NCBI GenBank assembly: GCA_038120095.1
Contig: JAYOKZ010000001.1
Coordinates: 193,313-257,312 of the forward strand
Reading direction: 5' to 3'
From: UBA2589 sp038120095
GTDB lineage: Bacteria; Gemmatimonadota; Gemmatimonadetes; Longimicrobiales; Gaopeijiaceae
DNA: 64,000 bases
Shown here: positions 34,603-43,924 of the stretch, in pieces
How positions within the stretch are numbered: the first letter of the stretch is position 1
Layout of the letters: every line of letters starts with the position of its first letter
Position numbers and translations under genes: made by a program
The notes under the pieces: model-generated
What the model was told of the DNA's origin: nothing
The model's input: only the letters and a program-made list of their open reading frames with translations
The model's database searches: none

Positions 34603-34965
34603 ATGGCAGCGAAACGGCGAGGTCCCCAGCAGTCGATGAAGGGCTTCCGGCCCGGCAAGGAACCGGCGCACCTCAAGAAGCGCCGGGCAAAGGCGCAGCT
34701 CGGTGCCAACGCATCGTGGGGTCAGAAGCAGGCCGTGGAGGCGGTGGCGGGAAAGAGCCCCCAGGAGGTTCAGGCGATGGTGCGCCGCTGGAGCGCCGGA
34801 CTGTTTGGACTGGCAGGCCTCCTCGCAGTCGGTGGCATCTTCCTCTACAGCTGGTCGACCCCCGTCGGCATCGGAGTCCACGTCCTCGCCGGGGTGCTGG
34901 CCTTCCTCGGCTTCCGCATGCGCTCATCCGGCGCAAACCTCGTGGAGATGGCCGGATCACTCTGA
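34603..34965 (+). CDS. small inner-membrane protein with basic N-terminus
   Basis: 120 residues. The first 45 are very basic (RRGPQQSMKGFRPGKEPAHL, KKRRAKAQLG) and look cytoplasmic or nucleic-acid/ribosome binding. Two transmembrane helices follow (LFGLAGLLAVGGIFLYSW and GIGVHVLAGVLAFLGFRM). No family is recognised. It sits alone on the plus strand between the two convergent choice-of-anchor B genes, so it may be unrelated to them. Confidence 0.7.
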   Translation: MAAKRRGPQQSMKGFRPGKEPAHLKKRRAKAQLGANASWGQKQAVEAVAGKSPQEVQAMVRRWSAGLFGLAGLLAVGGIFLYSWSTPVGIGVHVLAGVLAFLGFRMRSSGANLVEMAGSL

Positions 34966-35025
34966 GGCCGCCTCGTGAGTCGACACCTGGAACACGGCTT
35001 CGAAATCAGCTCACCGGCGGCCTCA
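34963..35025. repeat. 10-bp inverted repeat spanning convergent gene ends
   Basis: TGAGGCCGCC (34963-34972) and GGCGGCCTCA (35016-35025) are perfect complements with a 43-bp loop, and an inner GTGAG/CTCAC pair extends the possible stem. The left arm begins with the stop codon of the small membrane protein and the right arm lies in the last codons of the opposite gene. It could act as a bidirectional terminator or be a by-product of coding constraint. Confidence 0.4.
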
Positions 35026-37390
35026 CCCGCATGATGAAGAGTCCCTCGCGGACACTCGTGAAGATGACGAGGCCATCCTCGAAGAACGGGTAGTTGCTCC
35101 ACGCACCACTCTCCGACGAGCTGTGCCCGGGTGCGTTCTCGTTGTAGGGGGCGCTGTCGAAGAACGCGATTTCACGCGGGCTCGCTCGGTCGCTGATGTC
35201 GAGCACCCGCAGGCCGCTCCCGTAGTTCGACTGATACATGCGGTTCCCGACCACATAGAGGTTGTGATCAGATGCAGGCACGGGACCGATGTACTCGTTG
35301 GCCACCACCGGATCATCCAGTTCCGTCAGGTCCCACACGATGGTCCTCGTCCCGCTGACGTTGCCCGCCAGTTCATCGAGCTCGTCATTCATGTAGAAGT
35401 AGCGCTGTTCCTCATCGAACCACCCCTGGTGCGCGTAGGCAACGTTGGGATAGCTCATCCGGGCAACCGTGACCGCATTCGCCTTGTCGGTCACGTCAGC
35501 GATGTTGATCTCGGACTCGTTGGAGCCGACACAGATCTGCCGACCGGTGTAGCGATCATCAGGGCCCTCATAGATGAGGCACTGAGCGTCATGCGTATAC
35601 CCGCGCGCGCCCGGGCTTGCCGTGTCGTGGTAGCAGCCCGCGAAGACGGGATTCAGAGGATCCCCGGCATCGACCATGTGAAGTCCTCCTCCACACGTGC
35701 GACCTCCGCCATTGGCGGCCACGATATAAAGGAACTTCGAGGCAGTATCGGCCACGACGTTGTGCGCGCTGAAGATCTCCCGGTAGGTGTTGTCCGGCTC
35801 GAAGTCGACCGGATCCCCGGTCACGGCGCGAAGTCTCGTCAGGTCGAAGACCTGCATGCCATGCGCCCTGGCCCCGTCCGAGACGATGTACGCGTAGTTG
35901 TCGATCACCTTGATGTCGCGCCAGACCGAGGGTGGCGACCCGACGGTCCTCGGCAGGTTCCCGACGAGTCTCGGAGCGGCGGAGTTCGTTACGTCGACGA
36001 AGGATGCACCATCCCGCCGAGCGATCAGTGCATAGCGGCGACCGGTATCCCGGTCCGTCCATCCCCAGATGTCATTCACCCAGACTCCGCGTTCGCCGCC
36101 CAGATCATCCACCGACATGTGAGCGAGCAGTTCCATGTTCGAGCACGGAAATTCGGTCATGCGTCCGTCGTCGCACCGATCACCCGGGTTCAATGCCGAC
36201 CCGATCCGAAAGATCTGCCCCTCGAGGAGATCGTCAGCCGTCCAGTCTCCACCGGTACGAGCAAGCGGCATGACACGCCCCTCCCCGAAGTCACGACTGG
36301 GCATCGACACGACGGCTCGATCCCCGGATGACGCGACTGCATAACCGAAGCCGAGCGGCCATGACGCCCCCGAGATATCGTCCGGATCGAGGCGCTCGGG
36401 CACGCCCCATTCACGGGCATCGGCGGCGTAGACGTACCGGAAGACCCGACCATTCCGACGATCGAAACCCGGGGCACCGACCCACAACTCCTGCCCGACC
36501 AGGTCCATCGAGAACCCGAACTGGGATCCGTCGGGCTCAATGGGAGGCTCCAGCACGTCCGACCACGACCAGGTTCCCGCTGCGTCGAGTCCGAGCGCCA
36601 CGACCGCGGCAGCACCGGGAGCCCCGACAAACGCCCGAGACTCTCGCAGGAGCAGGCTGGTTCCGGCCGCGGCACGTTCGTTCGTCGCGGCCGGCGGCAA
36701 CAGGACCCGGCTCGGAGCGCCCCACACACCGTCAGCCCCGCGTGTCGCGGCATAGGCCCGACCCCGACCCTCATCCGAGCGTGGAGCGCCGATCAGCAGG
36801 CGGTCGTCGTCCCACGCGAGCGCAGCTCCAAACCCTGCAGCGCCCGATGGATCTCCGGGAGCCAGTTCATCCTGGAGAGCCCATACCCCGTCCGTCCTCA
36901 CGAACCGATGAACCCGGCCCGATCCACCTGACTCGGGTGCGCCAACCAGGAGTTCCGCACCCGACAGCAGGACCGCAGCCCCGAACTCAGCCGCCCCACT
37001 GCCGGGCGGAGGCGCGATCGTGGATGCCTGCGTCCAGGAATCGCTGCGCTGCCCACGGGTAAAGACGTAGACCGCCCCCGCACCGTCATGCTTTCGGGGT
37101 GCACCGATGACCAGCGTGTTCCCGTCGACGGTGACCGCGCGGCCGAAGTCGTCCATGCGCGAAGAGTCGGGAGCAGTCAGACGTTGCTCCTCGGCCCACT
37201 CACTTCCCGGCGAACGTCCGTAGGTATAGACCGTGCCGGGCCCGTACCAATTCACCGGCTGACCGATCACGAGTTCGTCCGGGGTCATATCGACCGCCCG
37301 GCCGAAGTTGGGCTCCTGCGCGAGGACCGGTGCCGCGGCCCACAGGGCGGCGGGAAGGATCAGGATGAAGGACCTGAGGGACGTGCGCAT
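35006..37390 (-). CDS. choice-of-anchor B family protein (propeller plus LVIVD repeats), copy 2
   Basis: 794 residues with a signal peptide (FILILPAALWAAAPVLAQE). The N-terminal half has FG-GAP-like repeats (FGRAVTVDGNTLVIGAPRKH, FGAAVLLSGAELLVGAPES, FGAALAWDDDRLLIGAPRSD). The C-terminal half has the choice-of-anchor B region (DIWGWTDRDTGRRYALIARR, ASFVDVTN, THDAQC, HQGWFDEEQRYFYMNDELDE, SDHNLYVVGNRMYQSNY). The same motif order as the gene at 32115-34541 marks them as paralogues. The two converge with one small gene between. Extracellular; no enzymatic motif seen. Confidence 0.88.
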   Translation of the reverse strand: MRTSLRSFILILPAALWAAAPVLAQEPNFGRAVDMTPDELVIGQPVNWYGPGTVYTYGRSPGSEWAEEQRLTAPDSSRMDDFGRAVTVDGNTLVIGAPRKHDGAGAVYVFTRGQRSDSWTQASTIAPPPGSGAAEFGAAVLLSGAELLVGAPESGGSGRVHRFVRTDGVWALQDELAPGDPSGAAGFGAALAWDDDRLLIGAPRSDEGRGRAYAATRGADGVWGAPSRVLLPPAATNERAAAGTSLLLRESRAFVGAPGAAAVVALGLDAAGTWSWSDVLEPPIEPDGSQFGFSMDLVGQELWVGAPGFDRRNGRVFRYVYAADAREWGVPERLDPDDISGASWPLGFGYAVASSGDRAVVSMPSRDFGEGRVMPLARTGGDWTADDLLEGQIFRIGSALNPGDRCDDGRMTEFPCSNMELLAHMSVDDLGGERGVWVNDIWGWTDRDTGRRYALIARRDGASFVDVTNSAAPRLVGNLPRTVGSPPSVWRDIKVIDNYAYIVSDGARAHGMQVFDLTRLRAVTGDPVDFEPDNTYREIFSAHNVVADTASKFLYIVAANGGGRTCGGGLHMVDAGDPLNPVFAGCYHDTASPGARGYTHDAQCLIYEGPDDRYTGRQICVGSNESEINIADVTDKANAVTVARMSYPNVAYAHQGWFDEEQRYFYMNDELDELAGNVSGTRTIVWDLTELDDPVVANEYIGPVPASDHNLYVVGNRMYQSNYGSGLRVLDISDRASPREIAFFDSAPYNENAPGHSSSESGAWSNYPFFEDGLVIFTSVREGLFIMRVRPPVS

Positions 37391-37599
37391 GTCCGTCCTC
37401 GCGGTTGGCAGGGTGAAGGATCAGGTAGGAACTTCGACGGGCAGCGGATCTCACGACAGGGGACGCGGATCGAGGAAGTTCACACAGCCTGGAACGCGAG
37501 ATGATCGCTCGGTGCTATCTATAAGCGACGACATGTCCGGACATCAACGAGAGGAGCCGATATGGGTGGCAGAGTCGCGTTTCCGACGTCCGGAACCTC

Positions 37600-38157
37600 A
37601 TGACCTCGACCCGTCACCCGGTCCATCCGCTCGCGATCCTGCTTCTCGCGACGGTATGCGCCAGCGCCGCGTGCACCCCCGAACAGCCGCCCCGCCCGGG
37701 CGATCGCGTCCCCGACTCGACGATGGAGGTGATTGACGCGACACGATCGGGCTGGTCGAGGGGCGACCGCATCCGATTGTCCGACCTCGAAGGCCGTCCG
37801 GTGCTGATCGATTTCTGGGCCTCCTGGTGTCCACCGTGTCTCGAGCAGCACGGGCACGTGAGCGACGTCGCGGAGCGGTACGGTGATCGAATCGTGGTTC
37901 TGGGGGTTCTGATCGACGACAGCCCATCCAACGCACTTCGATGGATGGAGGAGCAGGGCGCGGCGTACCCGACCGTTCAGGAAATCGACGGAGCCCTCGA
38001 AGACGCGTTCTGGATACCGGCCACGGGCCTGCCCCACCTCGCCCTGCTCGACCGGGAGCGACGGCTGGTCTGGCACAGACTCGGGGCTTCAGCCACCGGG
38101 ATTCCGGAGAGTGTGCTGACTCGACTGGATGACATGGCACCCGAGAACCCGAGATAG
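37600..38157 (+). CDS. TlpA-like thioredoxin-fold lipoprotein
   Basis: 185 residues. Lipoprotein signal LAILLLATVCASAAC (Cys 25). Thioredoxin fold with redox motif WCPPC at 76-80 in LIDFWASWCPPC, and the cis-Pro strand ATGLPHLALLDRE. WCPPC is typical of TlpA/ResA-type reductases that keep periplasmic thiols reduced, for instance during cytochrome c maturation. A membrane CcdA/DsbD partner is not in the window. A TATCTA hexamer around 37514-37519 may be its -10 box. Confidence 0.88.
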   Translation: MTSTRHPVHPLAILLLATVCASAACTPEQPPRPGDRVPDSTMEVIDATRSGWSRGDRIRLSDLEGRPVLIDFWASWCPPCLEQHGHVSDVAERYGDRIVVLGVLIDDSPSNALRWMEEQGAAYPTVQEIDGALEDAFWIPATGLPHLALLDRERRLVWHRLGASATGIPESVLTRLDDMAPENPR

Positions 38158-38294
38158 GCGATCGACTCACCGTGCCCGCGGCGAGTTGTCGGGCCTGGTG
38201 CCCGACTTCCTGAGGGTCATGGATCCCGCACGGCCGGAATCCGCCGAGGTGCGGTCCACCACGTTGCGGCCTTTCCCGCCCTCCCCGCGATCCC

Positions 38295-39851
38295 CTACCG
38301 CAGTCGGAAACGCTGAATCTTGCCGGTCGCGGTCTTCGGGAGCTGGTCCACGAACTCGATCCAGCGGGGGCGCTTGTACGCCGCCATCCGATCGACACAG
38401 TGTTCGACCAGCCGCTGCACCATGTCATCTCCGGCATCGCCCGGCTCGTTCAGCACGACGTACGCCCTCGGCTTCACCAGACCCGCGTTGTCTTCCGCGC
38501 CGACCACGGCGCACTCGAGCACTGCATCGTGTTCGATCAGGGTGCTCTCGACCTCTACGGGCGACACCCAGATGCCTCCGACCTTGAGCATGTCGTCGCT
38601 ACGGCCCGCGTGCCAGAAATACCCGTCCTCGTCTTCGTAGTACTTGTCACCCGTGTCCAGCCACTCGCCCTTGAAGACGTCCCGTGAGCGCTCGGCCTGG
38701 TGCAGATAGAAGAGCGCCGCCGTTTCTCCCTTGATCTGGAGGGTGCCGACCTCACCCGGGGGGACGAGGAGACCCTCGTCATCCACGATCCGGCACTCGT
38801 ACCCCGGCACGGGCTTCCCACTGCTGCCCGGTCGGATGTCGCCCGGCCGGTTCGAGATGAAGATGTGGAAATTTTCGGTCGAGCCGATTCCGTCGATGAT
38901 CTCCAGTCCGGTACGCGCATGGAAGCCCTGCCACACTGGCGCAGGCAACGCTTCGCCCGCGGAAACACCGAGCCGGAGCGACGACAGATCGTAGCGATCC
39001 GTGAAATCGTCGATGGCCAGAATCGAGGCATAGCCGGTCGGTGCGTTGTAGAGGATCGTTGGCTTGAACCGATCGATCACGGTGAGGACGTCAGCCGCCT
39101 GACGGGGACTGCCCCCATAGAGGACGACGGACGCCCCCACCCACCACGGGAACAGGAGATTTCCACCGAGTCCGAACGTGAAGAACAGCTTGGCGACGGA
39201 AAACGTTCGATCCTCTGCCGTGAGGCCAAGCACATCTGCACCCCACAACTGCGCGGTCAGCGCATAATCACGGTGGGCATGATAGATGCCCTTCGGTTGG
39301 CCGGTCGTGCCGCTCGAATAGTTGAGAGTCCCGAAGTCGTCACGGTGTACGCGCTCCACCGAAAGCTCCTCGCTCTCCCCTTCGATCCATCGCTCGTAGG
39401 AAAGCCCATCCTCCACCGTCCCGTCGCCCCCGACGACCACGACGTGCTCCACGCGCGTCTCGTCGTTCATTGCCTCACCCGCGACACCGCGCAACGAGCT
39501 ATGCACGAGGAGGAGACGTGCGTCCGAATCGATCAGGATGTGTCGAAGTTCACGAGCCGTCAGCAGCGTATTCATGCCAACGGCGACTGCCCCGACCTTC
39601 AGGCAGGCGAAGAACGAAATCGCCCACTCGGCGCAATCGAGGCAGAGGATCGCAACACGATCACCCGGTCGCACACCGAGTGACTTCAACGCGTTACCCG
39701 CGCGATTCACCTCGGCGGAAACCTCCCGAAAGGTCAGCTCACGCTCTGCAGTGATGAGCGCTGGAGAGTCGGCCCGGTCCTCGAGATTTCGCTCGAGTAT
39801 GTCGACCGCGTTGTACCAGACCGGAAGATCCGATGCGCGCCTCGGGATCAC
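38295..39851 (-). CDS. benzoate-CoA-ligase family acyl-CoA synthetase (AMP-forming)
   Basis: 518 residues, the normal length. ANL superfamily: P-loop LNYSSGTTGQPKGIYHAH, A5 motif GIGSTENFH, hinge region WLDTGDKYYEDEDGYFWHAG, and the catalytic lysine in KTATGKIQRF. The overall motif set (WWVGASVVLYGG, YNAPTGYASIL) resembles benzoate/aryl-CoA ligases, which activate aromatic acids with ATP and CoA. The exact acid is not deducible. GTG start at 39851 overlaps the stop of the upstream Lrp-type gene (GTGA), so the two are translationally coupled. Confidence 0.88.
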   Translation of the reverse strand: MIPRRASDLPVWYNAVDILERNLEDRADSPALITAERELTFREVSAEVNRAGNALKSLGVRPGDRVAILCLDCAEWAISFFACLKVGAVAVGMNTLLTARELRHILIDSDARLLLVHSSLRGVAGEAMNDETRVEHVVVVGGDGTVEDGLSYERWIEGESEELSVERVHRDDFGTLNYSSGTTGQPKGIYHAHRDYALTAQLWGADVLGLTAEDRTFSVAKLFFTFGLGGNLLFPWWVGASVVLYGGSPRQAADVLTVIDRFKPTILYNAPTGYASILAIDDFTDRYDLSSLRLGVSAGEALPAPVWQGFHARTGLEIIDGIGSTENFHIFISNRPGDIRPGSSGKPVPGYECRIVDDEGLLVPPGEVGTLQIKGETAALFYLHQAERSRDVFKGEWLDTGDKYYEDEDGYFWHAGRSDDMLKVGGIWVSPVEVESTLIEHDAVLECAVVGAEDNAGLVKPRAYVVLNEPGDAGDDMVQRLVEHCVDRMAAYKRPRWIEFVDQLPKTATGKIQRFRLR

Positions 39852-40117
39852 GGAGCAAACATCCCCTCGATCTCCTCTCGCGAGTACACCCGAAACGCGA
39901 TCAGCGTCTCCGTGCTCGCGACCCCGTCCAGGTGCCGGATCTTGCCGCTTACGATATCGGCGACATCCTGGTTCTCCCGAACCCGAAGGATCGCAACCAG
40001 GTCGTACCGACCCGCGACGGAGAAGACCTCCGGAACCCCATCGATCTCGACGAGTTGCCGGGCGAGGTCCTGAATCTTGTCTGCTTCAGCTTCGATGAGG
40101 ACGACGGCACTGACCAT
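39848..40117 (-). CDS. stand-alone Lrp/AsnC ligand-binding (RAM) domain protein
   Basis: 89 residues, just the alpha-beta ligand-binding domain of Lrp/AsnC regulators with no helix-turn-helix: VSAVVLIEAEADKIQDLARQ, EVFSVAGRYDLVAILRV and TLIAFRVYSREEIEGMF. Such stand-alone domains oligomerise and bind amino acids or related effectors, and can modify a full-length Lrp. The overlap with the acyl-CoA ligase gene suggests it senses or responds to that enzyme's substrate or product. This is inference. Confidence 0.88.
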   Translation of the reverse strand: MVSAVVLIEAEADKIQDLARQLVEIDGVPEVFSVAGRYDLVAILRVRENQDVADIVSGKIRHLDGVASTETLIAFRVYSREEIEGMFAP

Positions 40118-40293
40118 GGTTCGGGTTGGGAAAGAGTGAGTGAGGCAGATCGAACGTGCATTCCCGTCACATCATGAAGCATGACCGGGGGCGGGGAAAG
40201 CGCAGGTCTTCGACGGGAACGCCATTGATCGCCAAGGTCGGGAGACGACGCGACGCAGGGGACCCGCAACGACCGGTGCGACCCACGTACCCA

Positions 40294-42282
40294 TCAGGCC
40301 CGCACGACCAGCTCGTCGATGAACATCCAGCCACTGATCCCCGAGCCCGGATGCCACGACGGCAGGGCCTCGTGACCACTCGCGTGAACGCGGATGTAGC
40401 GGACCGCATCACCTCCGACGTATGTGGAAAGAACTTCTGCGCGCACGTCACCGTCGGGGCTCGGGGTCCGCTCCACGACCTCGAGATCCCTCCACCGCTC
40501 TCCATCCTCGGATACCGCAAACGCAACGCGGCTCGGCAGGAAGATCCACGCGGCCTGATTCTGAAGGCAATCGAGTCCGACACTCGACAGGCGCATCGCA
40601 GCGGGCAGCTCGACCGTCGCCTCGAAGGCGACCCCGTCGTAGGCGAGCCATCGCCCATCCCTGAAGTCACCTGAACCCAGCCGGCCATCCAGGAGGGCGC
40701 CGGGGCCGGCACCGGGATAGCGGGGGTCGGTTGGTGATGCGCCCACGACCGTAGCACCGACCCCGTCATGCCGGACCGAATCACCCCGTCCGAGTCCGTG
40801 CCGACCCGGCGGGCGTACCTCGCTCCCCTCACGCTGTGTGAGTCGGTCACCGAGCATCCGGCGGGCCTCCTCGGCCAGGGCATCGAGTCGGCGCACCACA
40901 TCCGGATGATCTCCGGACACATCCACCGCCTCACCCACGTCGAATTCGAGGTCGTAGAGCGCGGCCTCGACGGTCGGAAAGGCGTACGGGCCGGGGTGGC
41001 CGTCCATGCCGGGCTCGACACCGACGTACGACCGGGTCCGATGCTCGAAGACGCGCTTCCACTTCCCTTCCCGGACGGCTCTCAACTCCCCGGTATAGTA
41101 GTAGAGGAAGTCGGTCCGGGGCTCGGCTTCCTCCTCCCCCAGGAGCAGGGGCAGCAGGCTTACGCCGTCGATGGGCTGATCGGGAAGAGGCGCGCCCGTG
41201 ATCGCTGCCACGGTGGGAAGCACGTCGACCGTCGAAGCCAGCCTGTCGCACACGCTCCCCGGAGGGATCCGCCCGGGCCACCGCATGATCGCCGGGACTC
41301 GGGGGCCACCCTCGAAGGCCGTTCCCTTTCCCTCGCGAAGCGGGCCGACCGAGCCCGCGTGGTTCCCGAAGTTCAGCCACGGCCCGTTATCACTCGTGAA
41401 GACGACCAGCGTATCGTCCGTCACACCGTTTCGATCGAGTGCCTCGAGAACCTGCCCGGTCGACCAGTCCATCTCCTGCATTACGTCGCCGTACAGGCCC
41501 TGGTCGCTCGAGCCCCGGAATCTCTCGGACACGCCCAGAGGGACATGGGGCATCGAGTGGGCGAGGTAGAGAAAGAATGGGCGGTCACCGTTCCGATCGA
41601 TGAAGTCGACGGCGCGTTCCGTATAGCGGACCGTGAGTCGGTCCTGGTCCGACAGCTCGTCGACCGTCTCGATCGTCTGATTTCCTTCGATGAGCGGTAA
41701 AGGTGGATACCCGCTCAGGCTGCCCTCCGTCACGGCAACCCCATCGAAGTCGACCGGCCACATATCGTTCGAATACGGCAGCCCGAAGTACTCGTCGAAG
41801 CCATGCTGCAGAGGCAGGAACTCCGGGAGGTGTCCCAGATGCCACTTGCCGACGGCCGACGTGGCATAGCCCCGCGACTTCAGGAGTTCCGCGATCGTCA
41901 CCTCGTCCGGATTCAGACCGACCTGGGCTGCAGGCGTCAGCGCTCCGAAGATCGACACACGCGGTGCGTAACAACCGGTCAGCAGCGACGCTCTCGACGC
42001 AGAGCACACACCTTCGGAGGCATGGAAATCAGTGAACCGCATCCCCTCTTCAGCAAGCCGATCGAGGTGCGGCGTGGTGAAGCCGACCGCCCCGAAGGAG
42101 CCGACATCGGCGTATCCCTGATCGTCGGCGAAGATCACGACGACGTTCGTGGGGCGAGTGCGGGCAAGGCACCCGCTCAGCCAACCCGGTGCCGCCAGGA
42201 CGAGCCCTGCCGAACCCGTTCGCGCGAGGAACGTTCGCCTCGACGGCAAGGTGTTCGAACCCACAGGCACACGTACCGTCAC
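40294..42282 (-). CDS. Tat-exported sulfatase with C-terminal discoidin-like domain
   Basis: 662 residues from GTG 42282, which overlaps the stop of the other sulfatase gene (GTGA). A twin-arginine signal SRRTFLARTGSAGL leads into a lipobox-like SGC. Type I sulfatase: metal-binding IFADDQGYADVG, formylglycine motif CSASR at Cys 93 (VCSASRASLLTG), AVGKWHLG, and TSDNGPW. About 170 C-terminal residues (DGRLGSGDFRDGRWLAYDG, YIRVHASG) look like an F5/8-type carbohydrate-binding fold. It should remove sulfate from a polysaccharide or glycan outside the cytoplasm. The Cys-type motif requires activation by a formylglycine-generating system. Confidence 0.9.
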   Translation of the reverse strand: MTVRVPVGSNTLPSRRTFLARTGSAGLVLAAPGWLSGCLARTRPTNVVVIFADDQGYADVGSFGAVGFTTPHLDRLAEEGMRFTDFHASEGVCSASRASLLTGCYAPRVSIFGALTPAAQVGLNPDEVTIAELLKSRGYATSAVGKWHLGHLPEFLPLQHGFDEYFGLPYSNDMWPVDFDGVAVTEGSLSGYPPLPLIEGNQTIETVDELSDQDRLTVRYTERAVDFIDRNGDRPFFLYLAHSMPHVPLGVSERFRGSSDQGLYGDVMQEMDWSTGQVLEALDRNGVTDDTLVVFTSDNGPWLNFGNHAGSVGPLREGKGTAFEGGPRVPAIMRWPGRIPPGSVCDRLASTVDVLPTVAAITGAPLPDQPIDGVSLLPLLLGEEEAEPRTDFLYYYTGELRAVREGKWKRVFEHRTRSYVGVEPGMDGHPGPYAFPTVEAALYDLEFDVGEAVDVSGDHPDVVRRLDALAEEARRMLGDRLTQREGSEVRPPGRHGLGRGDSVRHDGVGATVVGASPTDPRYPGAGPGALLDGRLGSGDFRDGRWLAYDGVAFEATVELPAAMRLSSVGLDCLQNQAAWIFLPSRVAFAVSEDGERWRDLEVVERTPSPDGDVRAEVLSTYVGGDAVRYIRVHASGHEALPSWHPGSGISGWMFIDELVVRA

Positions 42283-43811
42283 CGCTGGTACGGCACCGGG
42301 TCTTCCGCCGGAACGCCGAAGTGCACGCGCATCGAGTCCAGTCGCGTCGTCAGACGAGCCTGAACCGATGCGTACTCCGGCGACCCGAAGACACTGCGGA
42401 GCTCGTCGGGATCCGCCTCCAGATCGAAGAGCTCCCACTCGTCGATCTCATAGTAGTGGATCAGCTTGTGAGTCCCGGTGCGGATCCCGTAGTGCCTGCG
42501 CACCATGTGCGGGCCAGGGTACTCGAAGTACTGATAGTAGATGGCATCCCGCCAGTCGGGCGGCGTCTCCCCCCGAAGAAGCGGCACCAGGCTCGAACCC
42601 TGCATCGACTCGGGAATCGCGACGCCGGCGAGATCCAGGAAGGTCTCTGCGATATCGAGATTCTGAACCAGCGCATCGTTGCGAACGCCCGCACTCACCG
42701 AGGCCGGCCACCGGACGATCAGGGGCGTCCTCAGCGATTCCTCGTACATCCACCGCTTGTCGTACCACCCGTGATCGCCCAGGAAGAAGCCCTGATCCGA
42801 CAGGTAGACGACCACGGTGTTATCCGTGAGACCCTCGACATCGAGATAGTCGAGGACGCGACCGAGGTTCTCGTCGACCGAGGCGATGGACCGAAGGTAG
42901 TCCTTGATATACCGCTGGTATTGCCATGAAGTCCGCTCGTCACCTTCGAGCCCTGCCGCCTCGAAGGCCGCGTTCCTCGGACCGTATGCCGCGTCCCAGG
43001 TTGCGAGCTGTCCCGGTGTGAGGTTCGCCGGCGCCACGAACTTCATGTCCCGCGGGCTCATGTGCTCGGCGATGGTCATTTCCTGCGTCAGTGCCGCGGA
43101 CGTACGACCGGAGGCGTCGTCGAACAGCGTGCTCGGCTCCGGGATCTCCTCGTTCACGAAGAGATCCAGCTGTTCCGGCCCCGGCGCCCATTCGCGATGC
43201 GGCGCCTTGTGCTGGTACATGAGCAGGAACGGACGGTCTCCTTCGCGCTCCTCCCGCATCCAGCGAAGTGTGCGATCGGTGATGATGTCCGTCGTGTAGC
43301 CCTCGTAGGCGACGCTGTCGTCGGCGGAGAACAGGACCGGGTTGTAGTAGGGTCCCTGACCACGAAGCACTTCGAAGTGGTCGAAGCCCTCCGGAGCCAC
43401 CTTGAGGTGCCACTTCCCGATCAGCGCCGTCTGGTAGCCGGCCTCCCGCAGAAGCTTCGGAAACGTCAGCGTCGTCGCGTGCAGCGTATCGTAGTTGGTC
43501 GGCACTCCGTTCAGGTGCCCGTACTGACCGGTCAGGATCGTGGCTCGGCTCGGAGCGCAGATCGAGTTGGTGACGAACGCGTTTTCGAACAGCATCCCCT
43601 CGGCCGCCAGTCGATCGATGTTCGGCGTCTCGTTGATCACCGACCCGTAGGCCGATACAGCATGCGCCGCGTGATCATCGGTGAAGACCAGAAGGATGTT
43701 TGGCCGTGACGACGACTGCTCGGTGCACGCCCCGAGCGTACCGAACAGGAGACACGCGGCAGCAACTCGCACCCCGAGCCATGTCGTCAGAGTCCTGTCT
43801 CGTTTCCCCAT
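42279..43811 (-). CDS. sulfatase, lipoprotein
   Basis: 510 residues from ATG 43811 with a lipoprotein signal ending FGTLGAC (Cys 29). Type I sulfatase motifs: LLVFTDDHAAHAVSAYG, formylglycine site CAPSR at Cys 85 (SICAPSRATILTG), ALIGKWHL, QHKAPHREW, and YLSDQGFFLGDHGWYDKR. The last two resemble choline/heparan-type sulfatases. There is no C-terminal accessory domain. It is the first gene of a coupled two-sulfatase unit, so the two enzymes likely attack the same sulfated glycan. GGAGG lies about ten bases upstream of the start. Confidence 0.9.
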   Translation of the reverse strand: MGKRDRTLTTWLGVRVAAACLLFGTLGACTEQSSSRPNILLVFTDDHAAHAVSAYGSVINETPNIDRLAAEGMLFENAFVTNSICAPSRATILTGQYGHLNGVPTNYDTLHATTLTFPKLLREAGYQTALIGKWHLKVAPEGFDHFEVLRGQGPYYNPVLFSADDSVAYEGYTTDIITDRTLRWMREEREGDRPFLLMYQHKAPHREWAPGPEQLDLFVNEEIPEPSTLFDDASGRTSAALTQEMTIAEHMSPRDMKFVAPANLTPGQLATWDAAYGPRNAAFEAAGLEGDERTSWQYQRYIKDYLRSIASVDENLGRVLDYLDVEGLTDNTVVVYLSDQGFFLGDHGWYDKRWMYEESLRTPLIVRWPASVSAGVRNDALVQNLDIAETFLDLAGVAIPESMQGSSLVPLLRGETPPDWRDAIYYQYFEYPGPHMVRRHYGIRTGTHKLIHYYEIDEWELFDLEADPDELRSVFGSPEYASVQARLTTRLDSMRVHFGVPAEDPVPYQR

Positions 43812-43924
43812 CGTCACGCGTCCTCCATGTCGGGTCCCGGATCCGAACATACAGGCACTCGAGGCGGAGGCGAGTCATCCCGATTCCATTGCGTCCCCGC
43901 ATCGGACCGGGTCGATTCCCCGTC

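Noticed and set aside
37308..37736. 142-codon plus-strand frame upstream of the TlpA-like gene
   Set aside because: It overlaps the start of the choice-of-anchor B gene and the TlpA-like signal region, and its translation is Arg/Gly/Asp-rich noise.
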